Of a stretch of DNA of 64,000 bases, positions 12,485-24,424 are shown one piece after another. Both the position numbers and the translations under genes were made by a program. Below the pieces are notes generated by a model that did no database searches, had not been told where the DNA came from, and saw only the letters and a list, made by a program, of their open reading frames with translations. Each line of letters opens with the position of its first letter. Position 1 is the stretch's first letter. This DNA comes from Cephalotus follicularis (lineage: Eukaryota > Streptophyta > Magnoliopsida > Oxalidales > Cephalotaceae), in assembly GCA_001972305.1 (NCBI GenBank), contig BDDD01000343.1, positions 62,001-126,000 of the forward strand. The letters are read 5' to 3'.

Positions 12485-12850
12485 AATCAGCAACAATACA
12501 ATTACTCAACAATCCTCGAACGTTGGGTTTTAAACCTTCAAAAAACCTATTCGTACTTCTTTGTTCCGTCAACACCATGTGAGTAACGTATCGATACAAC
12601 CTAGTAAAATTCGCATCGTATCGAGCTACCGATTCGGACTTACCTTGTTTCAATCGAAGGAAAATCTTCTTCCATTTTGTCCTTCATCATCTGAGGAAAA
12701 TATTTGTGCATAAATATTTCCTTGAACGTTTCCCATGTCATCGCTTCTAACTCCCAATGTGTCTTCGTCCTCTCGATCATGTTCTACCATTGATCGGCTT
12801 CTCTTTCTAGCTTGTAAATCGAGAGCTATACCTCCTGACGATCCGTGCAA
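12485..12850 (-). pseudogene. R2 gag fragment with frameshift
   Basis: Translating the minus strand directly gives TKTHWELEAMTWETFKEIF followed by HKYFPQMMKDKMEEDF, the conserved core of Ty3/gypsy Gag. A one-base shift at about 12660 then opens LRLKQGKSESVARYDANFTR. This matches the usual order of the gag core and its following helix. Upstream (12790-12850) the frame is closed by stops. No zinc knuckle or protease was found downstream. The fragment lies correctly between the primer site (13608) and the rest of the internal region. Confidence 0.8.
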
Positions 12851-13607
12851 TTAAAGGTTCCGAAGATCTCTTTGTTTCCTAGAATCCATGCTTCCGCTTT
12901 CGTAAGATCTACTTCTTCCGAAAACGTCTTCAGATTTTCCTCGCAAACAATTCTGGGGTTGGCCTTACTGGCAAGGCGCTTGATGGTCATTACCGTTGTT
13001 ATCAGTAATAACTCAAGCCAATCGATTCAATACCGCGTCTAGAGAATTATCTTCTCTATCCTCTTCTGCATGTCTTTGACCACAATCTCTTCTTGCGTTA
13101 ACCATCTTGTTACCACTTAAGAGTTAACCTCAAACAATTCTAATACTCCATATCTTACAAGGAAACTAACCTTTACATTTCTTTGCACATATCTTACATC
13201 CACTATACATTTCTTACATAAAGCTCCTTCATTGATACTCTAATCTCCGTCACTAGACTCATCATCATCGGAAATCTTCTCTCGAATATACCTTATCATC
13301 ATCAACAAGTTTTCTCTAACTTGTCATATAACTATTCCATTCATTCCCCATATAAACCTCAAAAGAACATTCATACTTAACTTAGGTTCTCTAAAGCATT
13401 CACCCTTTCTTGATAACTTCTGTCTATACATTTCTTCCAATTGACATATGCGAGTACAAAATTCTCTCTTCGCAAGTTTATGATTCCTAGATATCAAATC
13501 TTGTACTAGTCTCCAAATGATCTGACTCACTCTTTGATGACATCTACCAAAATAAGATCAGCAAATGTCTCCATATAGTTCATATCCTTAAGTATAACAA
13601 AATCAAC
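12851..13607 (-). other. R2 leader and gag 5' region, non-coding as read
   Basis: This lies between the gag fragment and the primer-binding site. On the minus strand it should hold the untranslated leader and the gag start, but I could not follow a continuous frame. The short open frames here show no recognisable domain. Confidence 0.5.
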
Positions 13608-13619
13608 TCTCTGATACCA
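13608..13619 (-). other. R2 primer-binding site (tRNA-Met type)
   Basis: On the minus strand it reads TGGTATCAGAGA. It lies 4 bp inside the 5' LTR edge at 13624. Confidence 0.88.
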
Positions 13620-15179
13620 TTCATGTAGCGCTCGCGACCCGAGTTCACTTTATGCTCAAAGCGAGCCTCGAGGAATCGGTGCGTTACGTGGGGTGAACCA
13701 TTAACCATCAAATCATTTAGTCATTTAACGATTTCTTAACCATTTAATCATTTCTATGTTATATCGTATTCGATAACCTCATAATACCAAAATATGAAGA
13801 ATTCAAAATTTTCATATACTCATCATGGCTAACCTTTATTACAACAATTGATCTTACCTTACTCAGCGCAAACATCACATCATATTCAATAGCTTCACAG
13901 GATAAAAATATACTTACAACTTTGAACACCAAGCGTTAAAATCATCATGCTTCTCATAATCTCAATTTTTTCTTTACACTTTCAACACTAACATCAAAAC
14001 ATCATGTTCTTATTTGAAAACATCATATATTATAACCTTCATTTCTATATGTTTACATTTATGCATAATCTGTCATAATACCATACACAGCGGAAAACAT
14101 TAACTCATTACATCAAAAGAAGTTGTACAAAACATTATTACATAACATACTTCCTTTCCAACACTTATTTTACGAACTTCCTCTAAAGCTTGCACTATCA
14201 CGTTCAATCATTTCCTAGAAAAGTTTATTTGAAAACAAGACATTGAAAGGAGTGAGCTTAAATAGCCCAGTAAGAATCATAGTCGTAAAACGTTATTGAA
14301 ATTCATTATTTTTCATAATCTTTATCAAAACGTTTCCCAATCATACATTTCAAAACATCATTGAAAATCACCTTCTAGTTTTATAAAACTAGAACATTTC
14401 TAAAATCATACAATTTCTGGTATATAAACCAGCTATACTTGAAAACGAACATCCTTTAAAACCCTTTTCTGGTATAAAATCCAAAACATTTCACATTCAT
14501 TTCCTTTTCAATCACATTCGTTCTTTTCTGTTCATATCTCATGAGACAGAACATTTCATTTCTTTTTCTGATCATATCTCATGAATCAGAACATTGCATA
14601 AATAACTGAGGGGTTGTATAAACTTAAATAACCCAATTGAACCAGCCACCGGGCCATTGTGCGCTTCCCCGATCACTAACTTACATCACATGCATGTCCG
14701 TGAGCACTCTCCGCTCATAACATTAATCTTTTACTAGATTAATCCACCCTGGATCACAATCCAGTCGTTGTTCATCTCAGTTCGTCGCATTTTCTCATTT
14801 CGTAAAAACATTTCTTAATACTTTGAGTGATCAGCTCAACACATTAATAAAATAGTAAAATCATAGTAGATATTTTAACGATTTCAAAATGATAAAATCA
14901 AAATTTTCATTGAGAATAATAATAGAATATAAGCAGTAATTTTAAACGTAATCTATCATCAAAAAGTTGACAAAGTTTTGAAATACATAATAGTTGTAGA
15001 TAATATCTTGAAATTTCCAAAATATTTAACCATTCCAATTCTCGAAGAAGTTATGAGTAAGACAAGCTGCTGTAAAATATCAGATGAAAACGGGTGTAAT
15101 GACCCAAATTTCCATGTAAGATATTATTTATGGAAAATTATTGCTATTGTGTAAATTGGCAAATAGTTTAAGGGACCCG

Positions 15180-15292
15180 TAGTATGACCCTACGCTTGGG
15201 GAGTACGGGGGTTCTGCTCCCCGGTGAGCGGATGGGGGGTCCCGTTGCCCAGTCAGCGGGCAGGGGTTCGGGGGGCAGCGCCCCCGGAAGAA
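15180..15292 (+). repeat. GC-rich hairpin-forming block in S1
   Basis: This stretch is strongly G/C-rich in an otherwise A/T-rich LTR. It contains the inverted repeat GGGGGCAGCGCCCCC, the repeated TCCCC/GGGGA words and two related GGGTTC blocks. It should fold strongly in RNA. No coding domain is recognised; the minus-strand open frame here is a by-product. Confidence 0.7.
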
Positions 15293-15335
15293 AATTTTAT
15301 TTGGATATTTGTTTTGGATGAATGTCATGCTGAAA

Positions 15336-15575
15336 ACGTCGATCTAAAAGGCTAAAGGTTACAAAACTGTCTAAAGTGCTGACGGTTTTATTTAAAGCGT
15401 CGACGCTTTGGGCAACGGTCGATGTCCTAATTTTAGACGTCAACGCGTTGAAGTTAAATGTGTCAGTTGACTTAGACGAAGACTTAAAGCGTCAGCGCTT
15501 TAGTCGGGATAGAGGTAAAAAAACTCAGGAAAATGCCATAACCGCCGACGCTTATAAGGAAAACGTCGACGCTTT
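15336..15575. repeat. TCGA-dyad array in S1
   Basis: Sites resembling GCGTCGACGC have cores at about 15339, 15400, 15419, 15440 (TCAA variant), 15492 (TCAG) and 15545/15565. Neighbouring sites are 19-21 bp apart and the spacers are unrelated. Degenerate sites differ from the perfect palindrome mostly by C-to-T or G-to-A changes. Confidence 0.75.
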
Positions 15576-18500
15576 GAGCTACAGACAAAATTGCAAATCT
15601 GACTTCTTGGTATTTTGTGAGTAAAAATCTTTAATTTTGGACACGTGGCAGGCCAGGGAAGGATGCTATGAGGTGTTATCTAGTGATCTAACTGGTGTAA
15701 ACACATGGATTGGCTGAATCTTATCACATGGGCTGCCAAGAGAGAGAATTGAGTATGTGAGAGGGGAAAAGGCTTGCCTCACAAGCTATCCTTCTATTTA
15801 ATGGCTAAGAGTGTTGAAACTCAGTCATTTTGGCTGAGAAAGAAAGTGTTCCTGCTGATAGTGAAGCGAAGAATTCATGGAGAGCAAAAGAGAAAGGAAT
15901 TCTAAAGCAAAAGTAAGGAAATTCTATACCCGTTCTCTACAAAGCATCCCCTATTTTGCTTTCAATTATGCAGCAGATTGTTCATTTGATATCTTGTTCA
16001 ATTCTTGATAAAATTTTGAATGTTTGGATGTTATGGAAACTTTAGGATGTCCTCTTCAACTTTTATGCTTTGAATGTTTCAAGATTCTATCGTTTTCTTG
16101 ATGAAAATTTATGTTTTAAAACTGTCGTTTGGGTACTGTTTTATTCATGAATTATGCAGAAAATTCTTTAAATCACATCTTACTCGTTTGTTGATCAAAA
16201 ATTAAATGACTGGATGTTTTGAAAACCTTAAGATGTCCTCTTTAACTGTTATGTTTTATGTATCTCGAAATTATGTCAAATTCTTGACGAGAATCCATGA
16301 TTCATTTTACTGCTCATGCCTGTTTTCTCATGGAACCAGCCACTTTCAAAAATTCATAGAGGATTCAATTCCTAACCAATTGTTATGATCTTGAGCTTTC
16401 TGAAATCTTAAAGATGTCTACTTTAATGTTTATGTTTTGCGTTTTATCTGAAAATGCTTATTTCTATATGAATTATCAGTTTTCGTAAAGCTACGCAAAA
16501 CTGTTTTTATAAACTCATTTGAATCATTTATTCCAATGAAGAGAAAAGTTTATGAAATTTAAAGGAAATGTTATGAAATGATTTTTATGAATGCTTTGAG
16601 CTGATCACTCAAAGTATATGATGAATGAAATGCCCTTGGATTGCGATCCAAGGGGAATGGAGCGAAATGCTCAATGTTAATGGAGCGAAAGGCTCAATGT
16701 TAATGGAGCGTAAAGTGCTCGCGGACATGCATGTGATGTAAGGATAGTAATCGGGGAGTGCACAATGCCCCGGTGAAGCGGTGTAAAGGGTTCATTAAGG
16801 TTTTTATGAATTTAATGTTTAAGAAATGATCTAATTATGATATTAACTAGAAAAGTGATATGTTTTATGAAATGTTCTAGTTATATGTATTGACTAGAAA
16901 AATGTTATGATTAAATGTGTTTACTATAAAAACACCTTACTGAGCTATTTTGAGCTCATTCCTTTCAATGTCTTGTTTTCAAATAAAATGTTTTCAGGAA
17001 ATGAATGAATGGGGATTGCGAGCTTAGAGGAAGCTATTAAGAAGGAATTTTTGAGAAAGAAAGGCTATGCAATGATGTTTGCATTAATGTTTTGTTATGT
17101 AATAAGAATAAAGTTTTTTTCCGCTGTATTATATGTTTATGTAGAACAATGATCCTGTGTAATGTAGATCAGCGATATGATTATGACATCTTTATATAAG
17201 ATGATTATGTGTAAAGTTTGAATTTAATGTTATGTATGATGTTGCGAGATATGAGTTTATGAAGTATTTTACTTATAGAGAATAGTACCAAAGGATGTAA
17301 CGTTTCACACCCAACGTAACGCAACCGATCTTCGGAGTTTGCTTTGAGCTATTAGCGAGTTCGGGTCGGGGTCGTTACAACGGGGGACATTTGATACTTT
17401 TAGAAAAATGAGTTGGCATCCTTACTAAAATAAAATACTTTGGAAAAGTGAGTAAGAATCCTTATGTTACTTTTGCATAAAATAGCATTTTCCTTACACC
17501 CATAAAATACTCTGGAAAGGTGATTAGGATTCCTTACCTTGCTTTAATCTCCTTCTCTCCCATGATTCATCCTAGCCAAAACTTAGCAGAAACTAACGCC
17601 TTCTTAGCCGAGACTACACACATATGTATAGCATTTATCAAACACAATTTGTATGCTATATGGTCATAAACATATCATACACCTTACCTGTTAACACTAG
17701 CAACTGTACATTCGAGCTGCAGGTTCAACCGCCGAACATTTCCATGTTGCTGCCAACTATCGATTATCACTTCCCTTCACTGTCGAACCAAATTACCAAC
17801 TCACTCACTAAACATACAATACATTTCCATTACGATCAATGCACATAAACCAACATTGCCGTCACCGGAGCGTCGGCCAGATACCGGCCAACTCACCCAG
17901 CTTGTGAAACACCTATGAACAGGTTCCGCATTGAACGGTCTACTCAAAACCGCTCAAGACTCACCGTGAATTGGCGTCGAACGCCGTGTCACCGGCGGTA
18001 GCGAGTTGTGACTCACTGAGTCAACTCGTTCGACTTCCACCACTTCGGCCACCACCCAAAAATGCCACACAACCATCAGTTCTACCCACTACTGACCAAG
18101 ACTCGGCACCAAATGCACAGTCTCATGCGGTAGTGAGTCGACTCGTCGGGTCAAGTCAATCAACACATCCCGGCTGATTCTGACTGAGAAACACCTCAAC
18201 GGTGGTCGAAATGGATAGAGCGAGACTTCTAGACAAAAACCCACCCCATCCGGGATGTGAACGGCGTCAGAAAACGCATGGTCAACGGGCTCAGTGGCGG
18301 GTAAGAAAAGAGAAAAGAGAAGAAGGGGGGAAGAGTTGCCGGCGATAGGCGTGCCTGGGTTGCTCACCATCCTTTCCCAGTCACGTGGCTGGCTCCGGCG
18401 TCGTCTCCTGCGCCCTCTCTCCCTTTCTCTCCCGTTGTCTCTCCCTGTCTCTCTGTTGCGGGCGTTTAGAGCCCGCTTCCTTTTCTTTACAGGGGCGCGG

Positions 18501-18828
18501 GATGCGCCCGTGGTCTCTTGTTCACTGTAAACAGAATGTTTTAAAATTTATAGCCGCAAGTGCACGGATCATGCAGTAACGGGTCGAACGCAGGGAAACG
18601 TTAAACTAGTTATAATTTATTCAACCTAGACGAAGTATACCAAATTTGAAGTAAACTATTAAAAACTACTCCTAATTATGCAAAAAATAATAAAACAATT
18701 GAAAACAAGAAATAAATAAAATAAAATAACATACTAAAGTAATTCGAAATACCAAGAAATAAAGCATGCAATTTTAAGACGAATCAAAGCAATGAATAGA
18801 AGTGAAGAAAATATATAATTAAGAAGCG

Positions 18829-19384
18829 NNNNNNNNNNNNNNNNNNNNNNNNNNNNNNNNNNNNNNNNNNNNNNNNNNNNNNNNNNNNNNNNNNNNNNNN
18901 NNNNNNNNNNNNNNNNNNNNNNNNNNNNNNNNNNNNNNNNNNNNNNNNNNNNNNNNNNNNNNNNNNNNNNNNNNNNNNNNNNNNNNNNNNNNNNNNNNNN
19001 NNNNNNNNNNNNNNNNNNNNNNNNNNNNNNNNNNNNNNNNNNNNNNNNNNNNNNNNNNNNNNNNNNNNNNNNNNNNNNNNNNNNNNNNNNNNNNNNNNNN
19101 NNNNNNNNNNNNNNNNNNNNNNNNNNNNNNNNNNNNNNNNNNNNNNNNNNNNNNNNNNNNNNNNNNNNNNNNNNNNNNNNNNNNNNNNNNNNNNNNNNNN
19201 NNNNNNNNNNNNNNNNNNNNNNNNNNNNNNNNNNNNNNNNNNNNNNNNNNNNNNNNNNNNNNNNNNNNNNNNNNNNNNNNNNNNNNNNNNNNNNNNNNNN
19301 NNNNNNNNNNNNNNNNNNNNNNNNNNNNNNNNNNNNNNNNNNNNNNNNNNNNNNNNNNNNNNNNNNNNNNNNNNNNNNNNNNNN
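18829..19384. other. Assembly gap (556 N)
   Basis: The gap flanks match T2 on either side of its 54-bp tandem array (about 58734 and 59548). The missing sequence is therefore probably the same array. Any open frames drawn through it are artefacts. Confidence 0.95.
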
Positions 19385-19686
19385 AAGGCAGAAATATTGA
19401 AGAACAAATCAAATATTCAAGGATTTTTATTGATGGAATTGAAACAATAACAATCTAGGCTTTGTTCTTCCCCAAAACCTTGAGAAGTTTAGCTACTAAA
19501 CATTGTGAAATAAAACTAAAATTGATAAAGAAAAATAGGGTTTTCACCAGCCTCTACACACTCTCTTTTATTTTGGCCGGCATTGCATTGTTTTTATACT
19601 ACAAAACTGATCAAAAATGGAAATAAATCAATCCTAGTTACAAAATCTGGCAAAAAATCTAACTTTCTATTTCTGCTGCAGAAGAA

Positions 19687-19990
19687 GACGTCGACGCCTT
19701 TGGTTGGACATCGACGCGTTTTGTAAAGAATCGCGTTTTGCTGAGATGCGCGTAACGGACGTCGATCCTTTTGATGAGAGACGTCGATGCAGTTTGATCC
19801 AAGAGTTACAGATCGAAGTTGCACAACGACGTCGATCTGTTTGATGAAAGACGTCGATGCCTTTTTCATAGCTCTTGAAGATAAGTTGCAATTTCCAGAA
19901 AGAACATCGATACCTAACAAAAGACATCGATACGTTTAATGCAAACCCAGAAAAGACGTCGATCCCTATGAAAGACATCGATGCGTTTTG
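19687..19990. repeat. TCGA-dyad array in T1, five spaced pairs
   Basis: Cores are at 19691/19711, 19762/19784, 19832/19854, 19907/19927 and 19959/19978, with an extra TCGA at 19813. Within-pair spacing is 20, 22, 22, 20 and 19 bp. Successive pairs start 71, 70, 75 and 52 bp apart. The word is GACGTCGATGC or GACATCGATRC. The array is bracketed by CTGCAG-containing direct repeats and is absent from T2. Confidence 0.9.
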
Positions 19991-20549
19991 CTCTGTTTCT
20001 GCAGAATTTGTCAATTCTTCAATCTTTACACTTTCAAGCTCTAATTTGCACAACTTTGGGTAGTATTCTTGCACTTTGGTCCTTTTGCACTTGTACCTGA
20101 AAATCAATATAACACAACCAAAGTAGTCTATTCCAAGCATAAAAATATTACAAATAGATCATTCAAAACAACACATTTTTATGCTAAACATATCTCTCCC
20201 CTTCCCTTTATTTCTTTGCTTCCTCTTTAGTATTTACCAACAAAATACTAACGTCTGGGTCCCGATTAATCCGCGAATTGCGACAGAAATTATCCAAACG
20301 AAAACCAAAATAATCGTAAAAATAATGCGAACACTGGGCCTTACAAGCGCGCATTAAAAATAGACTTTATTAGCCGTTTTGAGCATCATAATTGCTGCCT
20401 CAAATGCGCAATGCCTTAGAACATTTCCTTATCATTCCTCTTTCAAAACTCAACGTTATAAAAGGGAAAACATCATCAAATTCGAGAATTTCACTATTCT
20501 CATTAATTCCGTAATAAGATTTCATTTTAGGAAAAACTCGGGTGTTACA

Positions 20550-20554
20550 ATGAA
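20550..20554. other. R2 target-site duplication, right (ATGAA)
   Basis: This is an exact copy of 7349-7353. Confidence 0.93.
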
Positions 20555-20884
20555 CAAGCTTCAAGGATGAAACGGTGAAGAAGAAGAAGAAGAAGAAGAA
20601 GAAGAAACTCTATCAAATGCTCCTTCCAACGTGAGTAGACAAAAGTGACCAACTGCCAAACCTGCCAAATACCGAAAGTAACAACTGCCCAAGCTTCTTC
20701 AACAAGCTACACACACTTCCCAAGACACACACAAGGCTTCCTTTCATTCCTTCACTCATGATCCATCACTTGTCAAAAGGGCCTTAAGCCACCAAGCCCA
20801 AAACAAAACCCAACCAAAGGAAAAAGAAAAATTTTCCCCGGGGCCCAAACATCAATTTATCCAAAATTAATACGGGTCGTTACA
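20555..20884 (-). repeat. R1 5' LTR, terminal segment
   Basis: This continues the R1 LTR after R2 and ends ACGGGTCGTTACA, which on the minus strand is the LTR start TGTAACGACCCG. A (GAA)n microsatellite lies at 20578-20606. R3 LTR sequence begins at 20885. Confidence 0.82.
20578..20606. repeat. (GAA)n microsatellite
   Basis: About nine to ten consecutive GAA/AAG triplets occur within the R1 LTR. Confidence 0.95.
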
Positions 20885-22038
20885 ACAACTCCGTCGCATG
20901 GCCGACGCAGTATCAATCCACTCACAAACCATCAATCAATCCAAGTCAATCCATTTTCCAAGTAGTTTATAAGTTATAAATTACTTGAAACGATATATTT
21001 TCACAATATATATATCAATCCTTAAAATAGTTTACAATTATTTGGAAACTATTTTTCAATCCTTCGAAAAATGTACATTTTGTGTAAAATAACGATTTTC
21101 TTATAAATCATTAATGCACTTCCAAAATGGTAAAACATTTTAGAAACCATATACAATTCAATCCATAATCCAATCCATAGCAATATGAAATGCAAACATA
21201 TGCTCAAATGCATCTAGACTCATTTCCAGGTCAACGTGCACTATCTAAGCGAAATCGCTCAAAACAGTAGCTTAAGCGTTGACCTTTAACTTTTGTCATC
21301 GATGCTTATGTCCTTTAAGGGTCGACGCTTTCATCCTTAGCGCCAGTGCTTAGTTCAGAAGCCTTGTGCATCAGTACTTGTCTTTGGCATCGACGCTTTG
21401 AGGTAGGAACCTCCATATCAAGGTGTCCAATCATTCATCTTCTTCGTCTAACAGTCCAAAGTGTCGACGCTTATTCTTTAAGCGTCGACACTTAAAGAAG
21501 ACCATATCGTCTTCTTCAACGCGTCACAGAAATAGGGGAAACCAAATCAATCCAAGCATTCAATCCAATCCAATATCATACCAAAACATGACATGCATGG
21601 CAGGTTAACATATCACACTAACCACAACACCAATCATGCTATTAACAGTCGATAATAACCATGCAATCATCAATGAATATTCACCATTTTTGAACTCAAA
21701 ATTGCATGTATAAATCCCTTAACAGTTAAAGCAATAGCAACAATACAATCGAGCTGCAGGTTTATATGCCGAACATTTCCAAATTGCTGCCAACTGTCTA
21801 TTATCACCTCTCTTCACTGCCGAACCAAATTACCAGCTCGCTCACTGCACATACAATACATTTCCATTACGCTCAACACAAAGAAAAAAACAGTGTCGTC
21901 ACCGGAGCGCTGGCCAGATTCTGACCGACTCACCTAGCTTGTGCAACACCCATAAACTGGTTCCACATTGAACGATATACTCAAAATCGCTCGAGACTCG
22001 CTGTGACTCGGCGCCGAACACCGTGTCACAGGAGGCAG
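20885..22038 (-). repeat. R3 3' LTR, first visible segment
   Basis: It matches the R3 5' LTR from about 52366 to 53500, including the TAAGTTATAAATTACTTGAA phrase and the TCGA array. S2 interrupts it at 22039 after GGCAG. Confidence 0.85.
21275..21500. repeat. TCGA-dyad array in R3 3' LTR
   Basis: Cores at 21279/21299, 21322/21343, 21371/21390 and 21464/21485 form pairs 20, 21, 19 and 21 bp apart. The word is GCGTCGACGC with common TTGA, CCAG and TCAG variants. Confidence 0.85.
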
Positions 22039-22510
22039 TGTCGTACCCCATTTTCAGTAAACAGGAGATATGGTAAAGGCAATTAACATTTAAGATTCAG
22101 CTTATGCAAATACCATCAAATTTATACTTTTCAAACATGATATCAATTGCCGAAGCATTAAAATTCATAAGCTGAAAACCACGTAACGTGCATCCCATAC
22201 TACACGTTACCAAATACATGCATGTCATAGTTAAAAGCCCACAAAACGGAGCGTGATCCAAAATACATTATCCAGCAACATCATAAAACATAACCAGCTT
22301 AACAAAACCCAAAATGACATAACCCCAAGTAAAACTTTACTAAAACTTGTACTTCATCCATTCTTGTACCCCAATGTCGGTCCACAACATCAATCTGCAA
22401 ATAGAGGGTTAGCCTTTGTCCTCATTCGACTAAGTCATAAGAGTAAGTCGTGATTAACATTACATGCATGTCATGAGATGTATGCGTAGTGATGCGGTAC
22501 AGTAAAAATA

Positions 22511-22516
<6 letters not shown>

Positions 22517-22544
<28 letters not shown>
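22517..22544. repeat. (TA)n microsatellite
   Basis: About 13 TA units lie within S2. Confidence 0.95.
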
Positions 22545-22547
<3 letters not shown>

Positions 22548-23399
22548 AAATATATAAATTAGCAGTACAGTGAAATAACAGTGGAGATATATATATGAAA
22601 ATATATATGCATCATCAGTACAGTAGTAACCCGGCCAGGACTACATGAAACAGGCACAGTAGCGTCCGCATAGGACCAGTAAACAGTAAACAGTATGTCC
22701 ACAAAGGGACTAACAGGCAGTCAGTCAGTACGAACAACGTCGCCAACTCCTGACCCCACGTCGTACTCCTAACTTATGCCCCGCCTCCGGACGGCACGCA
22801 GTAGGCCACAGTATAGTACAGTGAGTCACCCAGCCAACTACTGGCTTCTAGGTCAACCCTGCCACTAGTCATCACTGGCAATCTCCGCCACGCAACTAGT
22901 GCGGCGCAAACACAAACACAGCCCAAACACAGCATAGTCACAGTGCAAACACGAAAATAGTCACAGTGCAAACACGAAAATAGTCACAGTAACAGTACAG
23001 TTCAAGAAATTTTATAAAATAATTACTTGATCAAAAATATATCAGTTTACTTCAAGTCATTTAAAATTACTTGAAATTATGCATTTCCATCTCATAGAAA
23101 ATTCTTTAAACAGTTACAGTAATGGGATTCATTCCCCAATTTGTTCAAAAATATGTATTTGTCCAATATATATTTTCGTACTTAAAACATTTATTTCCAA
23201 ACTCATATATGCATTTCTAAATTAATATAACAATTTAGAAATCATAAACAGTTCATAAATAGTTGATAAACAGACAGTAAGCAGTACACATGCAATGCAT
23301 ACAAATGCTCTACTGCATCTTAACTGGAATCGAGATCGTTTCATGTCATTTAAGTAAGAAAACTTCCAAACAGTACAAGAAGGAGTCGATGCCTATTAT

Positions 23400-23655
23400 T
23401 AGGAGTCAATGTTATTGTCCCGTAAGCGTCGACGCTCAACTCCTTAACATCAGCGCTTTCCACTGTTCTAAAGACGTCGATGTCCAACTTATACGCGTCG
23501 ACGCTCAAGTTATGGAGCCTTAAATGCCAACGTATTGCTTAAGGCGTTGACGCGTTAAGGTAGGAACCTTAGGCGTCGACGTATAATACATCAGTATCCA
23601 TGTAGACAACCCAAAGACGTCGATGTTTCCCAAAGGCGTCGAAGTTTTTCGAGCA
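23400..23655. repeat. TCGA-dyad array in S2, distal cluster
   Basis: Cores lie at 23406 (TCAA), 23429, 23450 (TCAG), 23477/23498, 23527/23547 (variants), 23576/23591 and 23620/23639. Most neighbours are 19-23 bp apart. The word is GCGTCGACGC. A second dyad, AAGGTAGGAACCTT, lies between two sites at about 23557. Confidence 0.85.
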
Positions 23656-24173
23656 TCAGTCATCTTCTTCCTCACAACATGACAAACAGTAACCTCTCCA
23701 ACTCAACAACATATAAACCAACATGCATTAAGCCCAGAAAACCGACATGCAACATCATATTACGCATCCAGTACAACATGGCATAAATCCAGTGACAAAA
23801 AACAATTCAATTAACCCTGAAAACTATGCAGAAAAATCACTGTCCAGGCATGAATATTAAGCTCAAAATTACAATTATGGCTTCCCCTACATCTGGCCTC
23901 AAGTTAGAAGCCGAAAGTCCACCTCTTTTAGTATTCAACACTCCCTTTTGAGTTCCCAGGTACGACTTGAACGCTCCCTGGATCGTTCCAACAGTTGCGG
24001 TTCAAGCTCCAAGCTCTCCCTTGCTCAACAATGGAGGTTTAACTTTCTCTCCCTATCCTTCTACTCTCTTTCACCCTCTGTCTTTCTATTTCAGTAACAG
24101 ACTAGAGGAAGGTGAGAGAATCGACACTTATGTAATTCCCATTTTTGTTTCATCTGCATGCATCCACGAGATC

Positions 24174-24174
<1 letters not shown>

Positions 24175-24207
<33 letters not shown>
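24175..24207. repeat. (CT)n microsatellite
   Basis: About 16 CT units lie within S2. On the element's own (minus) strand this is a GA tract. Confidence 0.95.
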
Positions 24208-24209
<2 letters not shown>

Positions 24210-24424
24210 CAAACCTGATGTAACAGGTGTTGCATTCTTCCTCCTCACAGTTCATGCACTCAGAGATTCTTTCTCTCTTCAGTGTCTTTTTATTATTTGT
24301 CAGCCAGGCATTACAGGCATGCACACCACATCACAAAAGGGTCTGCCAAGATGCCAGATGAGTGGCATAAAAAACCCTCCATGCAACACGTCCATCTGCT
24401 GTTAGTGCGCATCAGGAATATGAC

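Larger units (their letters stand above)
15095..17379 (+). mobile_element. S1: solo LTR (2285 bp) with perfect 5-bp TSD
   Basis: It begins TGTAATGACCC and ends GGGGTCGTTACA. ACGGG is duplicated at 15090-15094 and 17380-17384. The uninterrupted R2 LTR at 8812-8825 shows the empty site. There is no primer site, coding region or second LTR inside, so this is a solo LTR left by LTR-LTR recombination. Its second half (16600-16790) is the reverse complement of the GCATGTCCGTGAGC block in the R2 LTR, so S1 and R2 share an LTR half in opposite orientation. It carries a TCGA array (15336-15575) and a GC-rich hairpin block. Confidence 0.9.
18519..20190 (-). mobile_element. T1: Athila-like solo LTR (about 1.67 kb with gap)
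   Basis: On the minus strand it starts TGTTTAGCATAAAAATGTG and ends AGTGAACA. The flanks are TCTCT (18514-18518) and TATCT (20191-20195), a one-mismatch TSD. The R2 left LTR gives the empty site (GGTCTCTCTCCCC). It matches T2 (58254-59822) end to end apart from two differences: T1 has a TCGA array that T2 lacks, and an N gap replaces T2's tandem repeat. It has no primer site or coding region. The start resembles the LTR of R6, so an Athila/Tat origin is inferred. Confidence 0.87.
7354..20549 (-). mobile_element. R2: complete LTR retrotransposon nested in the R1 LTR
   Basis: Two LTRs of about 2.96 kb (7354-10323, and 13624-20549 minus its insertions) begin TGTARCGCTC and end GGGTGTTACA on the plus strand. 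A perfect 5-bp TSD flanks them. A polypurine tract next to the left LTR and a tRNA-Met primer site next to the right LTR show minus orientation. The 3.3-kb internal region holds only a decayed gag plus LTR-like sequence of another family, so R2 is non-autonomous. Solo LTRs S1 and T1 later inserted into its 5' LTR. Confidence 0.93.
13624..20549 (-). repeat. R2 5' LTR, expanded by two insertions
   Basis: It starts TGTAGCGCTC and ends GGGTGTTACA. Without S1 (15095-17379), T1 (18519-20190) and one TSD copy for each, the length is about 2.96 kb, matching the left LTR (2.97 kb). Scattered single-base differences from the left copy show both are old, but no divergence was computed. Confidence 0.9.
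1..20884 (-). mobile_element. R1: Ty3/gypsy chromovirus-like LTR retrotransposon, 5' part, interrupted by R2
   Basis: Reading on the minus strand from the right, I see an LTR (ends at 20884 and 4754), a tRNA-Met-type primer-binding site at 4736-4747, then gag, protease, RT, RNase H and integrase in the Ty3/gypsy order. The element runs off the left end of the window, so its 3' LTR is not visible. Its LTR is split by R2 (7354-20549). The coding region carries several in-frame stops and frameshifts, so this is a dead copy. The gag and integrase style, with a possible chromodomain starting at the window edge, points to the Tekay/Del-like chromoviruses; that clade call is inference. R1 itself lies inside the 3' LTR of R3, because R3 LTR sequence resumes exactly at 20885. 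Confidence 0.9.

Noticed and set aside
18784..19412. Open frames of about 200 codons on the minus strand
   Set aside because: They consist almost entirely of N from the assembly gap.
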